From: Malurus cyaneus samueli
Lineage: Eukaryota; Chordata; Aves; Passeriformes; Maluridae
Length of the DNA stretch: 64,000 nt
NCBI GenBank assembly: GCA_009741485.1
Contig: CM019216.1
Span: 59,130,459-59,194,458 of the forward strand
Reading direction: 5' to 3'
Both the position numbers and the translations under genes were made by a program. Positions 19,864-32,506 of this stretch are shown in pieces. The notes under the pieces are model-generated. The model was not told where the DNA came from, ran no database searches, and was given only the letters and a program-made list of their open reading frames with translations. Position 1 is the first letter of the stretch. Each line of letters starts with the position of its first letter.

Positions 19864-22800
19864 GCAGTAAAAATCAACACATGGACAATTCCCATCTTAT
19901 GAATTATCCACCTTTGCCAAGGATGAAAATTGTTTGCCTCAATTGTCTAGTGAGTGGAGTAAAATTTAAAGTTGTGATCACAATGCTAATGTATAAGCAT
20001 GATGATATCTTAGCCCTTAAAAGAAGTTATGAATAGTAACATTCTAAGAGTACCTAGAACATAGAACCTGCAACATAATTTACTGTTAGGTACTATTTTC
20101 ACAATCTGCATTACTTGCAAATAGTTAAAGACCTTGAATCCTTCAGAAAATCATGGGGCTGCAATCACACACTGCAAAACACACAGAGTGCACTTCCACA
20201 AAATGTTTATCCAGGAGAATCAAAGGGCAAAGGTGTAAGAGAAAAATTAGATACCACCCCAACCAAGACTACAGTAGCTTCATCCCTTTCTTAATGGCTT
20301 TGGAAAAATTAAGTCCTTACTTTTGGAAAGTGAGCTTTCCAAAAAATCCAAGACATTTTCATCAAAGTTTGTGTGCTGCTATGTGTGTGCTATTCCTTTG
20401 AAGCAAAAATTTTTCAGTTTCTATACTTCATGCAGACTAGCTTTTAGGAAAACAATAGAATATACAGGAGTGTAAATCAAAAGCACTCATCAACCAAAGG
20501 AGAAAGAGAGATTATCAATTGCTTTTGATAATTAAAGTGATAAGGGGAAATCTATGTTATTTCACTAGAACTACTTAAGCTATTAAAAAAGGATTTGGCT
20601 TTCATACATTATTTTTCCGTTTTAAAACAATTACAAACACAAAACAAAAAATTCTGAATTATATATAAACCTGCACAGGGAATAGTATAAGGTTTATATG
20701 CCTCTTATTCTGTACCTCAGACTATATTTTGGAGGCATGAGAGTGTTTGGGGAGTGATGAGAGTGTAAGAAATTCTTCACCTCAAATGGGTGTTTGAATT
20801 AGAATTTGGGAGCCCTAACTCCCACAGCTGTGCTCTGCTCATAACAACCTTTTATAAGTTTGGCTCAGAAGTCTGGAGGTCTGAGTTATTTTGTTCATGG
20901 AAGAACATATTTCTCTCTGAGAATAACCGACTTTTTTATACCAAAAAGAAGTTGGTATAGGTTTATTTACTGTGAAGGCTCATCGGTCCCATTAAATATT
21001 AACATGCATTATTAAAGTTAATTTTAAAACAGAATTTTCAGTTAAATGTTTAAACTCAGGACATATACCCAGGAAAAACATGTTCATTGATCTCATGACA
21101 CACAGTGAGAGTGAGATCAGCCCTCAGAAATATGTCATAAAAACAGATAACTGGTTCAGTGGCAGTTTGAAACCTTTTCTTCTGCAAAATATTTTTGTAC
21201 AACCTCAAATAGACCATAATGCACTAGAAATTGCTTATATACTAACATTTGGACATTTCCAACTTCATGTATGGGATCAGTTCCAGTAGCCTCAACATTT
21301 CCAACTGAGATAAGCAGTTTTAAACAGATTCAGGTGATGCTTGATGATCAAGGGCTCCGCTGCTTCTCAAAGGGCATAAATGTCCACTATTTTTAATATT
21401 TCTGAAGAAGTTCCTTCTTAACAGATATACAGAGATTTTTTATTAGCACATTGATTTTACTTAATGGTAGCACACAAAATGAAACTTTGGCCACCATCAC
21501 TCCTTAACTGAAAAGACAGAAATCACACTACCTTTATAACAGTCCATTAATTCACATCTGCACAAATAACTGACTGGAGTGGAATACTGAGGTAATATTT
21601 TGTATAGCTCTATTAAACTCCCTTCTTAAAGCTTGGGTTAACTCTTTGCTGGAGCAGAGAGCACTCTTATCCTTTCTGAGACATTAAGCATAATTAAGCT
21701 GTGCACAGTAACTTAAAACCTGAAAGTAGGTACTGACTGCATTTCACGCACCAAATTTCAACTTCCATACTCAAAATGTAATAAAAACAGCCTAAATATT
21801 GCCGAAATATGTCAGGAGGCTTGAACAGAAATATAAACACTAAATCTATTGATAATTCTTCAGTTTAACAGTAGATGTTGCACATATATTCCCATGTGAG
21901 GTCTTCACACAACACCTTCATGTTTCATCTTTAGTAAACATATCAATACGTTTACCTTTCAATTCTATTCAAAGACAATTTCATGTTCTTTGCAGTACAT
22001 GGACTACATGTACTTAGACTCTTTAAAGAGTTGAGAAAAACTGTAGTAGTGTCTGCTCTTTCTGAGAGCCAGACATGAGCTCTGCAAACAAAACAAACCT
22101 GCAATCTTCTCCCCATCAGTCTTTGAACACACAGATCCTATCCCTACAGAGTACAAATGAGGGGATTTTGGTCAGATATGAACACCACTGCCTTCATCCA
22201 AGGTGGTACAGACAGAGTTTCAGCATATGAAGAAATCATCTCTGGAATTCCCTATCACTCTGCATGTCATTAAAAAAGCTAAAACCCCACTATGTATAAA
22301 TTTCCCTCAAAGAATGTCTTCTCATTCTTTCTGGTATCCACCTCTGAGACCAAAAAAAAAAAACAAAAAACCAAAAAAACTGCTTGAATTTCACTAGTAA
22401 GTCTGTTAATCTCTTTAATCTCTGGAACCAGTGGAAGTTTCCCTCCCGACCTGCCAACTGAATCCATAAAATATACTGAGAAAAGTTTCCCTGAAAAATA
22501 AAGTTAAAATAACATACAAAATTGAGGAATTTGTGTGAAAAAACTTATTAGTAGATGGGACTCAGCTCTTGCTCATCTTTCAGACCTGCTTGACTTTAAC
22601 ACCTGCTTTTGAACTACTCCCAACTTGAACTCATTAGGTTTGACTTCTCAGATTATGAGAACTATAATGTGAGTAATGTCAATACACTGCACATGAATTG
22701 TAACAATGGAGTGAATTATATCCTGTATTATGCAAAGCAAAACTGGTGGATCAAAGATGAATACCACTCGAATGGGAAGACCCTAGTACAGAGTGTTCCC

Positions 22801-25800
22801 ATTATCAAAGTGAAATTAGTTTTGTGTAAATTGTCTTTGTGAATGAGAAGGGGGAAAATGGCATTTGGAGAATGGGAAACAGAGTAAAGCAAAATCAGTT
22901 AATCCTGGATTTAGAACAGTTATAGTAAATCAAACAGAATTCAAAGGAATGCCCATAAAAACAGAGAACAGGAAAGCAGGAGAGCAGAGCAAAAATAAAT
23001 GTAAATTGCTTTCTGCTTGAGAATAATGAGGAAAAAAGGAACTGACTTCACCATGTACAAAGAGAGTATCCATGATTCAGAAGGGAAGCTAGAGGGACAG
23101 AAAAGACCCTGGGACATGCATTGGCCATTTTGGTGCAAACAAAACATCTATGCAACCCAAAATGTCGTCAACAGCAATGACCATAGACAGAAACAAAGAG
23201 AAGCACAACAACACAATGAATTATACTTTCCCAGCTATTTTCAGCTATGGGGATTTCCTGATTCTGATGTGATTTGCCTGTTTAATGACACTCAATACAT
23301 CTCTCTTTCAATTACTTGTCCAGTTTCTGCTGTGACACATGTAAAATTTCTGTATCTCCAACAAATTTTGGAAAGAAAAATTCCAGGGCTATTTGTGACC
23401 CTCTCCTTTACCAGTTTCATTTTATGATCTTTTTTTTTTTCTTAAATTAAAAGAAATGGAGATGCAGAAGTTCTGACCTTAATGTTTGTGTCTCTTCTAC
23501 TCTGCTTTCTTCACCAGCCTTAAACAGAAGTGCTTCTATAGAAGCTGCACAAGATGACAACAGAACTGAAAAGTTTGCACAGCATTGATGTTTCTCTTAC
23601 AGATAGGGAAAGCAGTGTCACATTTGAACCCCAATGGTGTAAAAGCAGCGTATGTCCTGTACAACCCTGACAATGTGGTCATCAGCCAAAGTCCTGCTAC
23701 ATGTACAGCACCATGTACATGTAGATAAAAAGCCAACCTAGAAAATGATCAGTTTTTTTCACTCCCACAGTCACCATTTAGTGGACAACAAACAACAATA
23801 TGGAAAGGGATGTCAGGTAGTCTTCTTTATCATTTTCAGAGACAGTATGAAATTAACTTATAAATTAATAACTTTTTTAAGTTAAAAAAATAGGAAGACA
23901 TCATGTGGGCCGGAAAGATAATGATGTTTGCTCAGAATACATAGGCCAGGCAGAGAATGGCAAGATGATATTCACTATTATCATCATTGCTATTATTATT
24001 ATTGTGCAATCCCACCCATAATTCAGTCTGAAAGTGTCCTTGTTAAAGCAGCTGTGGCCCGAAGGATAAACAACAGTACAAGTAGTCAGCATCAGGGATA
24101 GAAGAAACTCAACAAAGTCTCCTGATTTGCTATCAAGGTTGTCTTGTTTTCAGATGACCTCCCTTTTTCTGAATTCCCCTCGGTAAAGGTTATTTGCAAA
24201 TGCTTATTAAATGCTGCTTCTTAACATTCTCTTTGTGCCTTGTCATTGCGACACAAAACAAATGAATAAACTTCAAGTTGATTGGTTTGCTTAATTCATT
24301 TCCAGATTTTGTGGTGATATCAGAAAAACTTGACACTTTCTTGACCTCTTCACCTCAGAATCCAACATGTGCTGTATTTCATATCCCCCTCGGGATTCAT
24401 GTCCTCTAGCTAATCTTCAGCATGCAAGAAAGCTAAAAGGAAATAACCTTTTCAGCTAAGAAACCTATCTGAAGACAAAATTTTATGTTTTATACCTTTC
24501 TTCGTTTATATATACATGTCAATTTTTGTTTTCTGTAGCTCGTTCAGTTATTGCACTTATTACACTGTCAGTCACTAATTAAGCTTTCTCTACACCAAGT
24601 CCTATCTGATAATACATTACAAATATTTGGGAACAGTTAAAATTCAACCATAAAAGAAATACAAGTTACACTTGTGCAAGACATGATATAAATGGCACAT
24701 AACAATAACAAAAATCAACAGGTGAGTAAGCCTGAAAGGCACTGTGTAACTGCTGGATAGAGATGTTCAAGACAGACCTTGACAAAACAGAGTGAAAAAG
24801 CATGGGAACATTCTGGACAGGAAACTGCGGGTGGAATCATCACAAGGATCCAACAAGGAGTATCTCTAAAAATGGAAATAAACAATGGAAATTTTGAAAC
24901 ACCAGCAAATATTTTTGTGATACATGTCCCGCTTTCTTTACATTCATCCTGCTTTCACAGTGTTTTTCTTGCTAAAACAAAGGAAATTGTAGGGGAATAA
25001 ATAGTTAGGCATATTTTTATATGGACTATTGCATTCACTGCACATCCTTCAAAAAGACTTGAAGTCCAATGTTAATAATTACCTACATTTCCATTGTAAT
25101 GTAAGATTTCTGCTGTACAAAACTTTCTCCCAGTTATGAGTTGAATGCTTTGCTTGCACTACACCTTTTGCACATTTGATCAACAAATGTAGGACTTCAT
25201 TAAATCTCAAAGAGCTTAAGCTAATACAGAAGCAGTTTATTTTTCTAGGCATGGTTTGCATTATAACTACCTGCAGTTCATTTTAGACCTGAAGAGTTTT
25301 ATTTGCCAGGAAAAGAAAGGAATACGCTTATCTTTAATATATGATCATTAAATAAACATCTTTCATGCAAGAGATTTGTTATATTAAAGAGTATTAAAAT
25401 TAAATCAGCCAGCTCTTTTATTTTGAAAGACTGAATACAAGTGAGGAAATACAGTAATACTGATGTAGAGAGGTATAAATAATAAGAACAGCTTCTCTCT
25501 CCCTCTTAAAAAAACTCTATTATTTTACATGCTATCCTGACACTCCTCTCTGGGATATAGAATTACTCCAATTCATAGCTGATTTTGGATAAAATAGTTT
25601 GAGTTTCTGTCATGGGTATGCAACTCCATTTTATTTTCCTTGAGACCTGCACATCAACCTCTCTTTTCAATCTGAGATCAATCAGGGAGCCCCGAATGTC
25701 CCATTTTTCCAGTGATGTTCACACTATTAATGAAGGAAGAAAATGTAACTAAACTTCTCTAGCTGCTAACGACAACCAGTTGCATGAACAAGATTTATCA

Positions 25801-28800
25801 GCTAACAAATCTATGGTTCATGAAGGACAATAAAAATTCTCCTTGGGCCAAACAATGCTTAAATTTTGCAAAAATGTGAAGTATTTCTCTTGTCTCTCAG
25901 AATAAATCTTCCAGAAAAGTGTCAAATGGGTTCTGTATGTTTAGAACTATTAATTCCAAGCAAACTGGACTCAAGAATTAACTCTACTCCACATACCCTA
26001 CACCATTCAGAAATGGGAAGGCAATAAACACTTGAGATGATCTGATATGTCGGTGAAGATAGGCAGAGAAGAACTTTTGTATAAAACTTTTCTTCACAAA
26101 TAGCAAAAATAAAATAAGGCAACCACATAAAAGATCAGCTTCAGAAAATCAGAATTGTTCATAAGTCTACAATGAAAACATGGAAAGCATCAGTCCCCCA
26201 CACCATATCTAACATGTATTTTCTGATATGGTTTTTATTCTTCTTAGGTGCTGCTGAGATTCTTGATCACTGTTAATCGAGCATTTGTCCTACATCAATA
26301 TTAAATGCAATTATTATCAGAAAATTTGCCCTAGATCCAATGCTAGGAACTATCTGAAGAGTCAGGGTTCATCTGTGTTCAAAAGAATGTGTTACAGGTA
26401 ATATGTTTTTCTGAAGAACTCAGAGAAGATATTACTTCTGGTTTTTTTTGTTGGGTTTTGTGGTTGTTGTTGTTACTATTGTTTATTTTAAAATGGTTTA
26501 AAATATGAGTTCATATGAGTTGTATGAAAAATGTTTTATGCAATTATCACACTTTCGTTAAACAAGAACAAGCAAGCTTTAGTTCATATCCTGTTCCTGC
26601 GTAAAATTCATTTTCATGCACAGTTTCTTCCCTTGCAGGGGCTTTGTTCCATGGAAGCCCTCATTTCCACCGGTTTCAGTCAAGCACTCTGGATTACCCA
26701 GAATGAGAAGCAGTTTTTCAAAGAGTTCCATAAATCTCTGACTCTCCTCTGATACTGCTGCCAACAGGTGGTAAACTGCTACCATTCACTGCAAACAATT
26801 TTGCAGCATGGGCATCAGGATGCTGCACTAACATTTAGTGCAAAACAAATGGACTTGCAGAATTCCTGGGACCACACAGTAGGTTCATTCCAGCCATGAA
26901 GCAGCTATCAGATGGCAACAATTTTGTCACCACTAGTACAGAACATAATGGAATATGTGTCCTGGAGTTGAAAAGCTCCATAACTCATTAACTATCCCCT
27001 GAGTCATGCCTGTCACCACTAGCTTTAAGTTTTAATTTCCTTGCTTTCACTGGTTGTCAGGGCTATTTGACTATATCTCTTTTGTGTTTAATCAGTGGTA
27101 CCAATGCTTTTGATGAGATTATGTTACTAACCTGGTTCTCCAGGAAGTCACAAACATAGATCTGTTTATACAGGAACAAATTAAGTACAGCTCTTTACAT
27201 TGAGATAGAAAAAATAACTACTCCTATGAAACATAACATCTTTAGCAGAAATGCTTTGGAGAGCTAGATTATCAAATGTAACAGTTCAGTGGTTCAATTC
27301 ATACCTGACAGGCTTCAAAGAATATATATGCAAATTGATCTCCCAGCTGCAAGGGTAATTAACATGGCCTGCTGCAGGGGGCTCTTCTTCCACCCATTCT
27401 GTTTCATTATTATTTTAGTGACTTTACATTTTTCTCAACCCACTGTCTTTTGGTATGGAAATAAATTTAACTTCCTCCTTTATGTAAACTTCATTACACC
27501 ACAATCAGCAGGGATTCTAGCCTGCTGGAAGTGAGAACGTTTGAAAACCAATATAGCTTGACATAGAGCTTAGCTCTGTACAAATGCTTTTGTTGTTCAT
27601 ATTCTTATGTGTATTTTTGTGGTTTTGCCCAATACACTCCTTGTATTGTTAAAAGGGACTACAGTAAGCCTGATTCATCCCTTGCGCTTAAACCAGTTTA
27701 ACAACATTGAGACAGAGCTAGCAAAGGACAAGGGAAGACAAAGAATCTTGGAACATGATGTGTAATCCATCTTTTCCTAGGGCATTAAAATTGTATTTGT
27801 ACCCAAGCCAGCACACTTTTTTCCCCCTCCCAAGCAGGAAGGATACAGCCCTAAGGGTAGAGCACTTTATGCAGTATTGGACCTGTTGGCCATAGACTGG
27901 GTCATGAATTGAAGTATGTGGCTCTGTTTCCACAGAAATTTGCCCTCTGAATTACACATTGTTAAATGTTCTCCATATGGTTACGGAGAAACACCAAAAC
28001 TATTTTCCTATTATACAGTAAGAGTGCAACTTACAGGGAAACAATCACATTACACATGCCTGGAAAAACTATAGACATAAAAACATTACTGCTTTTGGAT
28101 ACCTTTCATAACTAGAAACTTCTGTATGAAGTCATTTCTGCAAACTATGAAGGCAAATCATATGTTAAATCATTTTAAGCAAATGTTTATGAGTAGATAT
28201 AAAGTAACAGGTATATCTATAAGTGGCTAAACTTTCCTTTACAGAGGGCCACCAAAGTCAATTGATTTACTACAGAGATTATTGTAATCCAGACCATAAC
28301 ATGTTTCCATGTTACAAATCTTTATATCAAAGTTTGATAATGTTTTTTTTCCCCAAAAACCTTTACAAAATTGAAAGAACAGTGTGTATGTGAATGTGTG
28401 CATGTGCACACATCTATGTTAAATAAGGTCGGGGAAATCCTGTTAATGTTTGTACTATTATGTTAAGCATTCAGGCAGTTTCCTCAGCCAACCAGTGTCA
28501 GCTAACCACAAAAACTTCAGTCTGTATGTTACCAGATCTAGGCCAGTGCCCTGAAGGGCCAGGTCATGCCCTGTATTTATTCTCATCTGATGCCAGAGTT
28601 CTAAACAACCAGAGGAGCTCTTTTGCTGCCTACACACCCCTGCATATCCAGTACTGAACCGAGGTTAATTGTATGTATGCAAAGAGAGCTCTGGTGAGAG
28701 TGGGAACAGAATCACTGCGGCGTGGCTGGATGGGGCCAGACCTGACCTGGGTATCAATCCCACATCTTTCCAGAAAGTAAGCATGAACTATTAGATGGAA

Positions 28801-28820
28801 AAAAGAAAAATACAAAAGAA

Positions 28821-28822
<2 letters not shown>
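19864..28822. other. Anonymous AT-rich DNA, 9 kb, no gene recognised
   Basis: No recognisable gene or transposable element. Simple sequences include an A-rich run at 22350-22380, a T run at 23429-23441 and short ATT runs near 23990-24004. A perfect inverted repeat lies at 23697-23724. The longest frame (136 codons, 23017-23427) has no known domain and runs across ordinary AT-rich sequence. Confidence 0.55.
23697..23724. repeat. Perfect 11-bp inverted repeat
   Basis: The arm ctacatgtaca pairs exactly with tgtacatgtag across a 6-base loop (gcacca). Each arm contains the palindromic words ACATGT and TGTACA. A protein-binding palindrome or chance are both possible. Confidence 0.8.

Positions 28823-28856
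<34 letters not shown>
28823..28856. repeat. (AG)17 microsatellite
   Basis: A perfect dinucleotide run, purine-only on the plus strand and so able in principle to form triplex DNA. The serine/leucine-rich frame across it on the minus strand is a shadow. Confidence 0.95.
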
Positions 28857-28858
<2 letters not shown>

Positions 28859-31800
28859 CATGCGCTAGCTGTTTGAATCAATTTAATATTTATGAAGATA
28901 TATTGTTTTAAGCATTAACAGATGGGATTTTTCAGTAGTGCTTTATAGAATTAGGTACCTATTTTCCCTTAAATTTTATTGCTGGTTGGGAGTTTATCTT
29001 TCTTAACCTACTTGGAATAAGCCAACCTGCATTTTGGTCTGAAAAAGGAGACTTCATAAATTACATGTTGCCAGTATGGCGAATTGCACCTTTATGAGGC
29101 AATTTCTGGTAGATTAGCTGATGTGCATCACCACAGATTCACATTCAAGTGATTTGGACATGGCCCATAATGAATAAGGCATTCCCAGCAACAGAACACT
29201 GATTCTGCATTATTATAAACCAGGGGCCGACAGCAGAATACCAATTTTGCATTATTATAAACTGAGGACTGAAAGTTACTGCTGTCTGGCAAGTGTTCAG
29301 CAATCATTTGTTGGCAGTCTCAGTTGGAAGGCCAAGGACTGGGAGAGCAGGGAATCTGAACACACATCTTTCTGTATGAAAGTCTCTCCAGTCAGTGTTG
29401 AGAAATACTTCAGTGATCAGAGAAGGGACTGAGGGTTAAGCTTCCCATCATCACTCCTGCATCATGGAAGAATTAAATTTGAATTTTCAGAGTGGACAAA
29501 CCTCCACATCCCACAAAACTCAGGCTTTAAAATAATTACAGACAAAATGGCAGACCTGTAATAAAAGCCTGAAATGCTGACAGAATAAAGGAACAGTCAC
29601 AAGCAGGGACTGTTTTGGTTTTGTTTTCATCTCTTTCCAGTTCTGCTGTAGAGCTGAAAAGGATGAAGTGGCCAACAAAAATTCTGCTTCTGTAATTTTC
29701 CACTGTGTCTGCAGAATGGTTCTTTAAATGCCACTTGACCTTGAATGCAAAAATAATCTGTCCTTTATCAGTCGTGTCTTTTCATGGCCTGGCTTAGAGC
29801 ATCAAATTTACATCCTGCCTTACTGTGAAGCTTCTTGTGATAATGAATTTAAGCAAGTAAGTACCTGTGCTCCAGAAATGCATTCCTGTTCACTGTATAA
29901 AATGAGGAATGCAGATGCCTCTCGTCACTTACCATTTGACTCTGACCTGTGGGCACCACCACCCTGTATTAGATCAGGCTCAGAAACCCACCCCTCCCTT
30001 CCACTCAAGGCCTGTGTGGTTTACAGAAATGCAAGTGCTCGGGCTTTTGAAAACTGAAAACCTCAAGACATTCTTATGCAATAACAAATATTTCTCCTTT
30101 TTTTACCCTGCATATCTGTTTCTCCATCCACTCTTATTATCCTGTCTTACTAAACTTAGCAAGATTCCTCAAGAGAACAAAAATACCCACCTGAATAAGA
30201 GCATTTAGATTATGAAGCCATGGATCCAGCAGAGCCCTTCCCTTCCCACTGCACAGTGCAGCGCTGGGATGTTTGGCAAGGGTGGCTTCTTGTGCAAAAC
30301 TGCAGGGCAGCCATGGAGTGGCTCTGACTCTGTTTAGCACATAGAAGAAAGAGGCAAATGAGAGGAAGGAAAATTTAACAGTGGGGAAGAAAAGCTTCAC
30401 TAGCCCTTCCCACCCATCCCATCCACATGAGATCGTTCTTCTGGGCAGAGGCAGCAGCTGTGTGTTTGAAAATGGCTGGCATCTGCTGGGGTTGCTTCTG
30501 ATTCTTTTGGAGCATGCTCTGAGACAAACTGCAAGAGAGAAATTCAAGTTAAAGTGGTAAAGTGGGTATTTATAAATAAAGTATTTATAGGTAAAGTGAC
30601 ATCTCCTCACAGACTAATTAATGTATATTTAAATTATGACACATTCAGTTAAAATGCAAGTATAAGATTTTACTCCCCTGGCTCTTTACACTGAACTCAA
30701 CACACTGATTATGCCTGGAATAAAGATGTTTCCCTGACAAAAACTAACTCAATGATCTGCAAGGTTCCTGATAAAACCTTTTAACAAACTGGAGAAATCA
30801 TGGCTCTGTGGAAAACAGCACTACCCTTCTACATCGCCAGCAGCAGTATTTTAAATGAAAATGCCCCAGAACTGTTACAGCTGAGGCTGAGGCTGCTGTA
30901 ATTCTTTTGCCCATTTTCAAAAGGTCTTTCAAGCACCATGCAGGGTGCACTGACTCTCCATGCTGAGCACTGAGTTGTTCAAGACTGATGGCAGCTGTCC
31001 CGTGTCCTCTCTGCAGCACGTAGTCTACAAGCAACACTGATGCACAGCAGAAGCCACTGGGTTTTTGTTTTTTGTTTTCTGGGATTCTTTTTGTCAAGTC
31101 ATGAGGTCAGGAGAAGCAAATGTCCTCAGGATCTATGAGGGGCTAGCAAAGTGCAGAGCTGAAAAGAACTCTGGTTAGACACCTTCCAGCTGATGCTGGA
31201 CCAGCGTCAGAAGAAAGACAAGCAAGCTGCACTATGCCCAGCATGTGCAGAATGGAAACAAATATGTTGGAGAAATTGCAGCTTATCAAGGGAGAAAAAC
31301 TGATGAACTCCATGCTCTTACTTTCATTCATAGTTTCAGGACCTGGTCAAGATATCAAGATGTTAGAGACACATCCCTATTGTGCCTCTGAGTGGACTTC
31401 TGGAAGGAATTGTTCTGTGTAAGGAAACATCTGCCAGGCTCCTCCCAACTCATGTGGTCAATGATGATTTCATAGCAGCCCAGCCATTAAGGTTCACATC
31501 CCCTTGCACAGCCCTATCCTTAGTTTAGCGTCCTCTTCAAGCAGAAAGTTTATTTATCCCTTATCAAAGCCACCTTTTTAAGAGAATATTTAGCTTCATC
31601 TACTCTGCCATGAAATATATCTGGGCACGTCTAAGGGCCCCGATGAACTGGCACTCTTCTGGCTTAAAAAACGCTCACACGAATTTCTTGCAATGTCTTC
31701 ACTGACTTGGAAAGGATCAGATATGGGTCACTGTAGATTAGTATTTCTCTGACTCATTTCACATGTTTTTAAAAGTTCTCAGCAAGTCCCCTCACCTAGA

Positions 31801-32280
31801 CACTTTCAGGTTAGTTTATTTTCTGCAAGATAGGAATGTGTCTGAAATAACACTATCAAGTTGTCAAGTGAGGGGGGAAAAGCACAAGTATTTGAAATGC
31901 ACACACTATAACTGTATCAATTTTTTTTTGCAAAATAAAAAGGAACATCTGTCTAACATAGAAATATGTTGGACATTTAATTAGCTTGGTCAGATAGATG
32001 ATTCTGCCCTTCTAAAGTGATGGTGTAGGATGGTATTTCCTAATCTGGTTGGTCTTATCATATTACAAAGTGCCAAGAAAATCTAGTACCACTCCTATGG
32101 CTCAGTATTTCCTCCAGGTACCTCAAAAATTGCTGCACACTAGAAAGATGCTGTTGCTCTCACCCACTGCAAAAAAGCCAAGCAAGGACTCAATGTCTTC
32201 CATGGGGTGACCCTGTTAATCCAACCCAGAGCTGACAGCTTGAAAAGTCCCGGGGACCCTGAGATGTTTTGAAGGGCTGA
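28857..32280. other. Anonymous DNA, no gene recognised
   Basis: Holds an imperfect tandem duplication at 29191-29270. Two overlapping frames at 29728-30208 and a minus frame of 157 codons at 30137-30610 (GTG start) show no known motifs. The base composition around 30200-30500 is a little less AT-rich than the flanks. Confidence 0.55.
29191..29270. repeat. Imperfect tandem duplication, 42-bp period
   Basis: Two copies share tgcattattataaac exactly (29206-29220 and 29248-29262) and the preceding part partly (acag..., gatt/aatt). The offset is 42 bp. Confidence 0.75.
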
Positions 32281-32506
32281 TACAAAATATAAAATAAAAA
32301 AAAAAAAGTAATAAAAAATTATATATATATAATATAAAATATAAATGTAAATGAATATAAAATATATAATACATTATATAAAATAATATAGAATATAAAA
32401 TATAAATAAAATTGAAATATAAATATAAAAATATAAAATAAAAATATAAAATATAAAATATAAAAATATAAAATATAAAATATTAAATATTTAAAATAAT
32501 ATAAAA
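32281..32506. repeat. AT-only minisatellite, (ATATAAA)n-like
   Basis: About 225 bp made almost wholly of A and T, built from irregular ATATAAA, ATAAA and TATAAAA units, with long A runs on the plus strand and only short T runs. It yields a tyrosine/phenylalanine/isoleucine-only frame on the minus strand that is meaningless. It is expected to melt easily and to be unstable in length. Confidence 0.92.

Noticed and set aside
28630..28881. A leucine/serine-repeat peptide on the minus strand
   Set aside because: It is only the translation of the (AG)17 microsatellite.
30137..30610. A 157-codon minus frame
   Set aside because: GTG start, mixed low-complexity composition and no motif. It overlaps plus-strand frames of similar quality.
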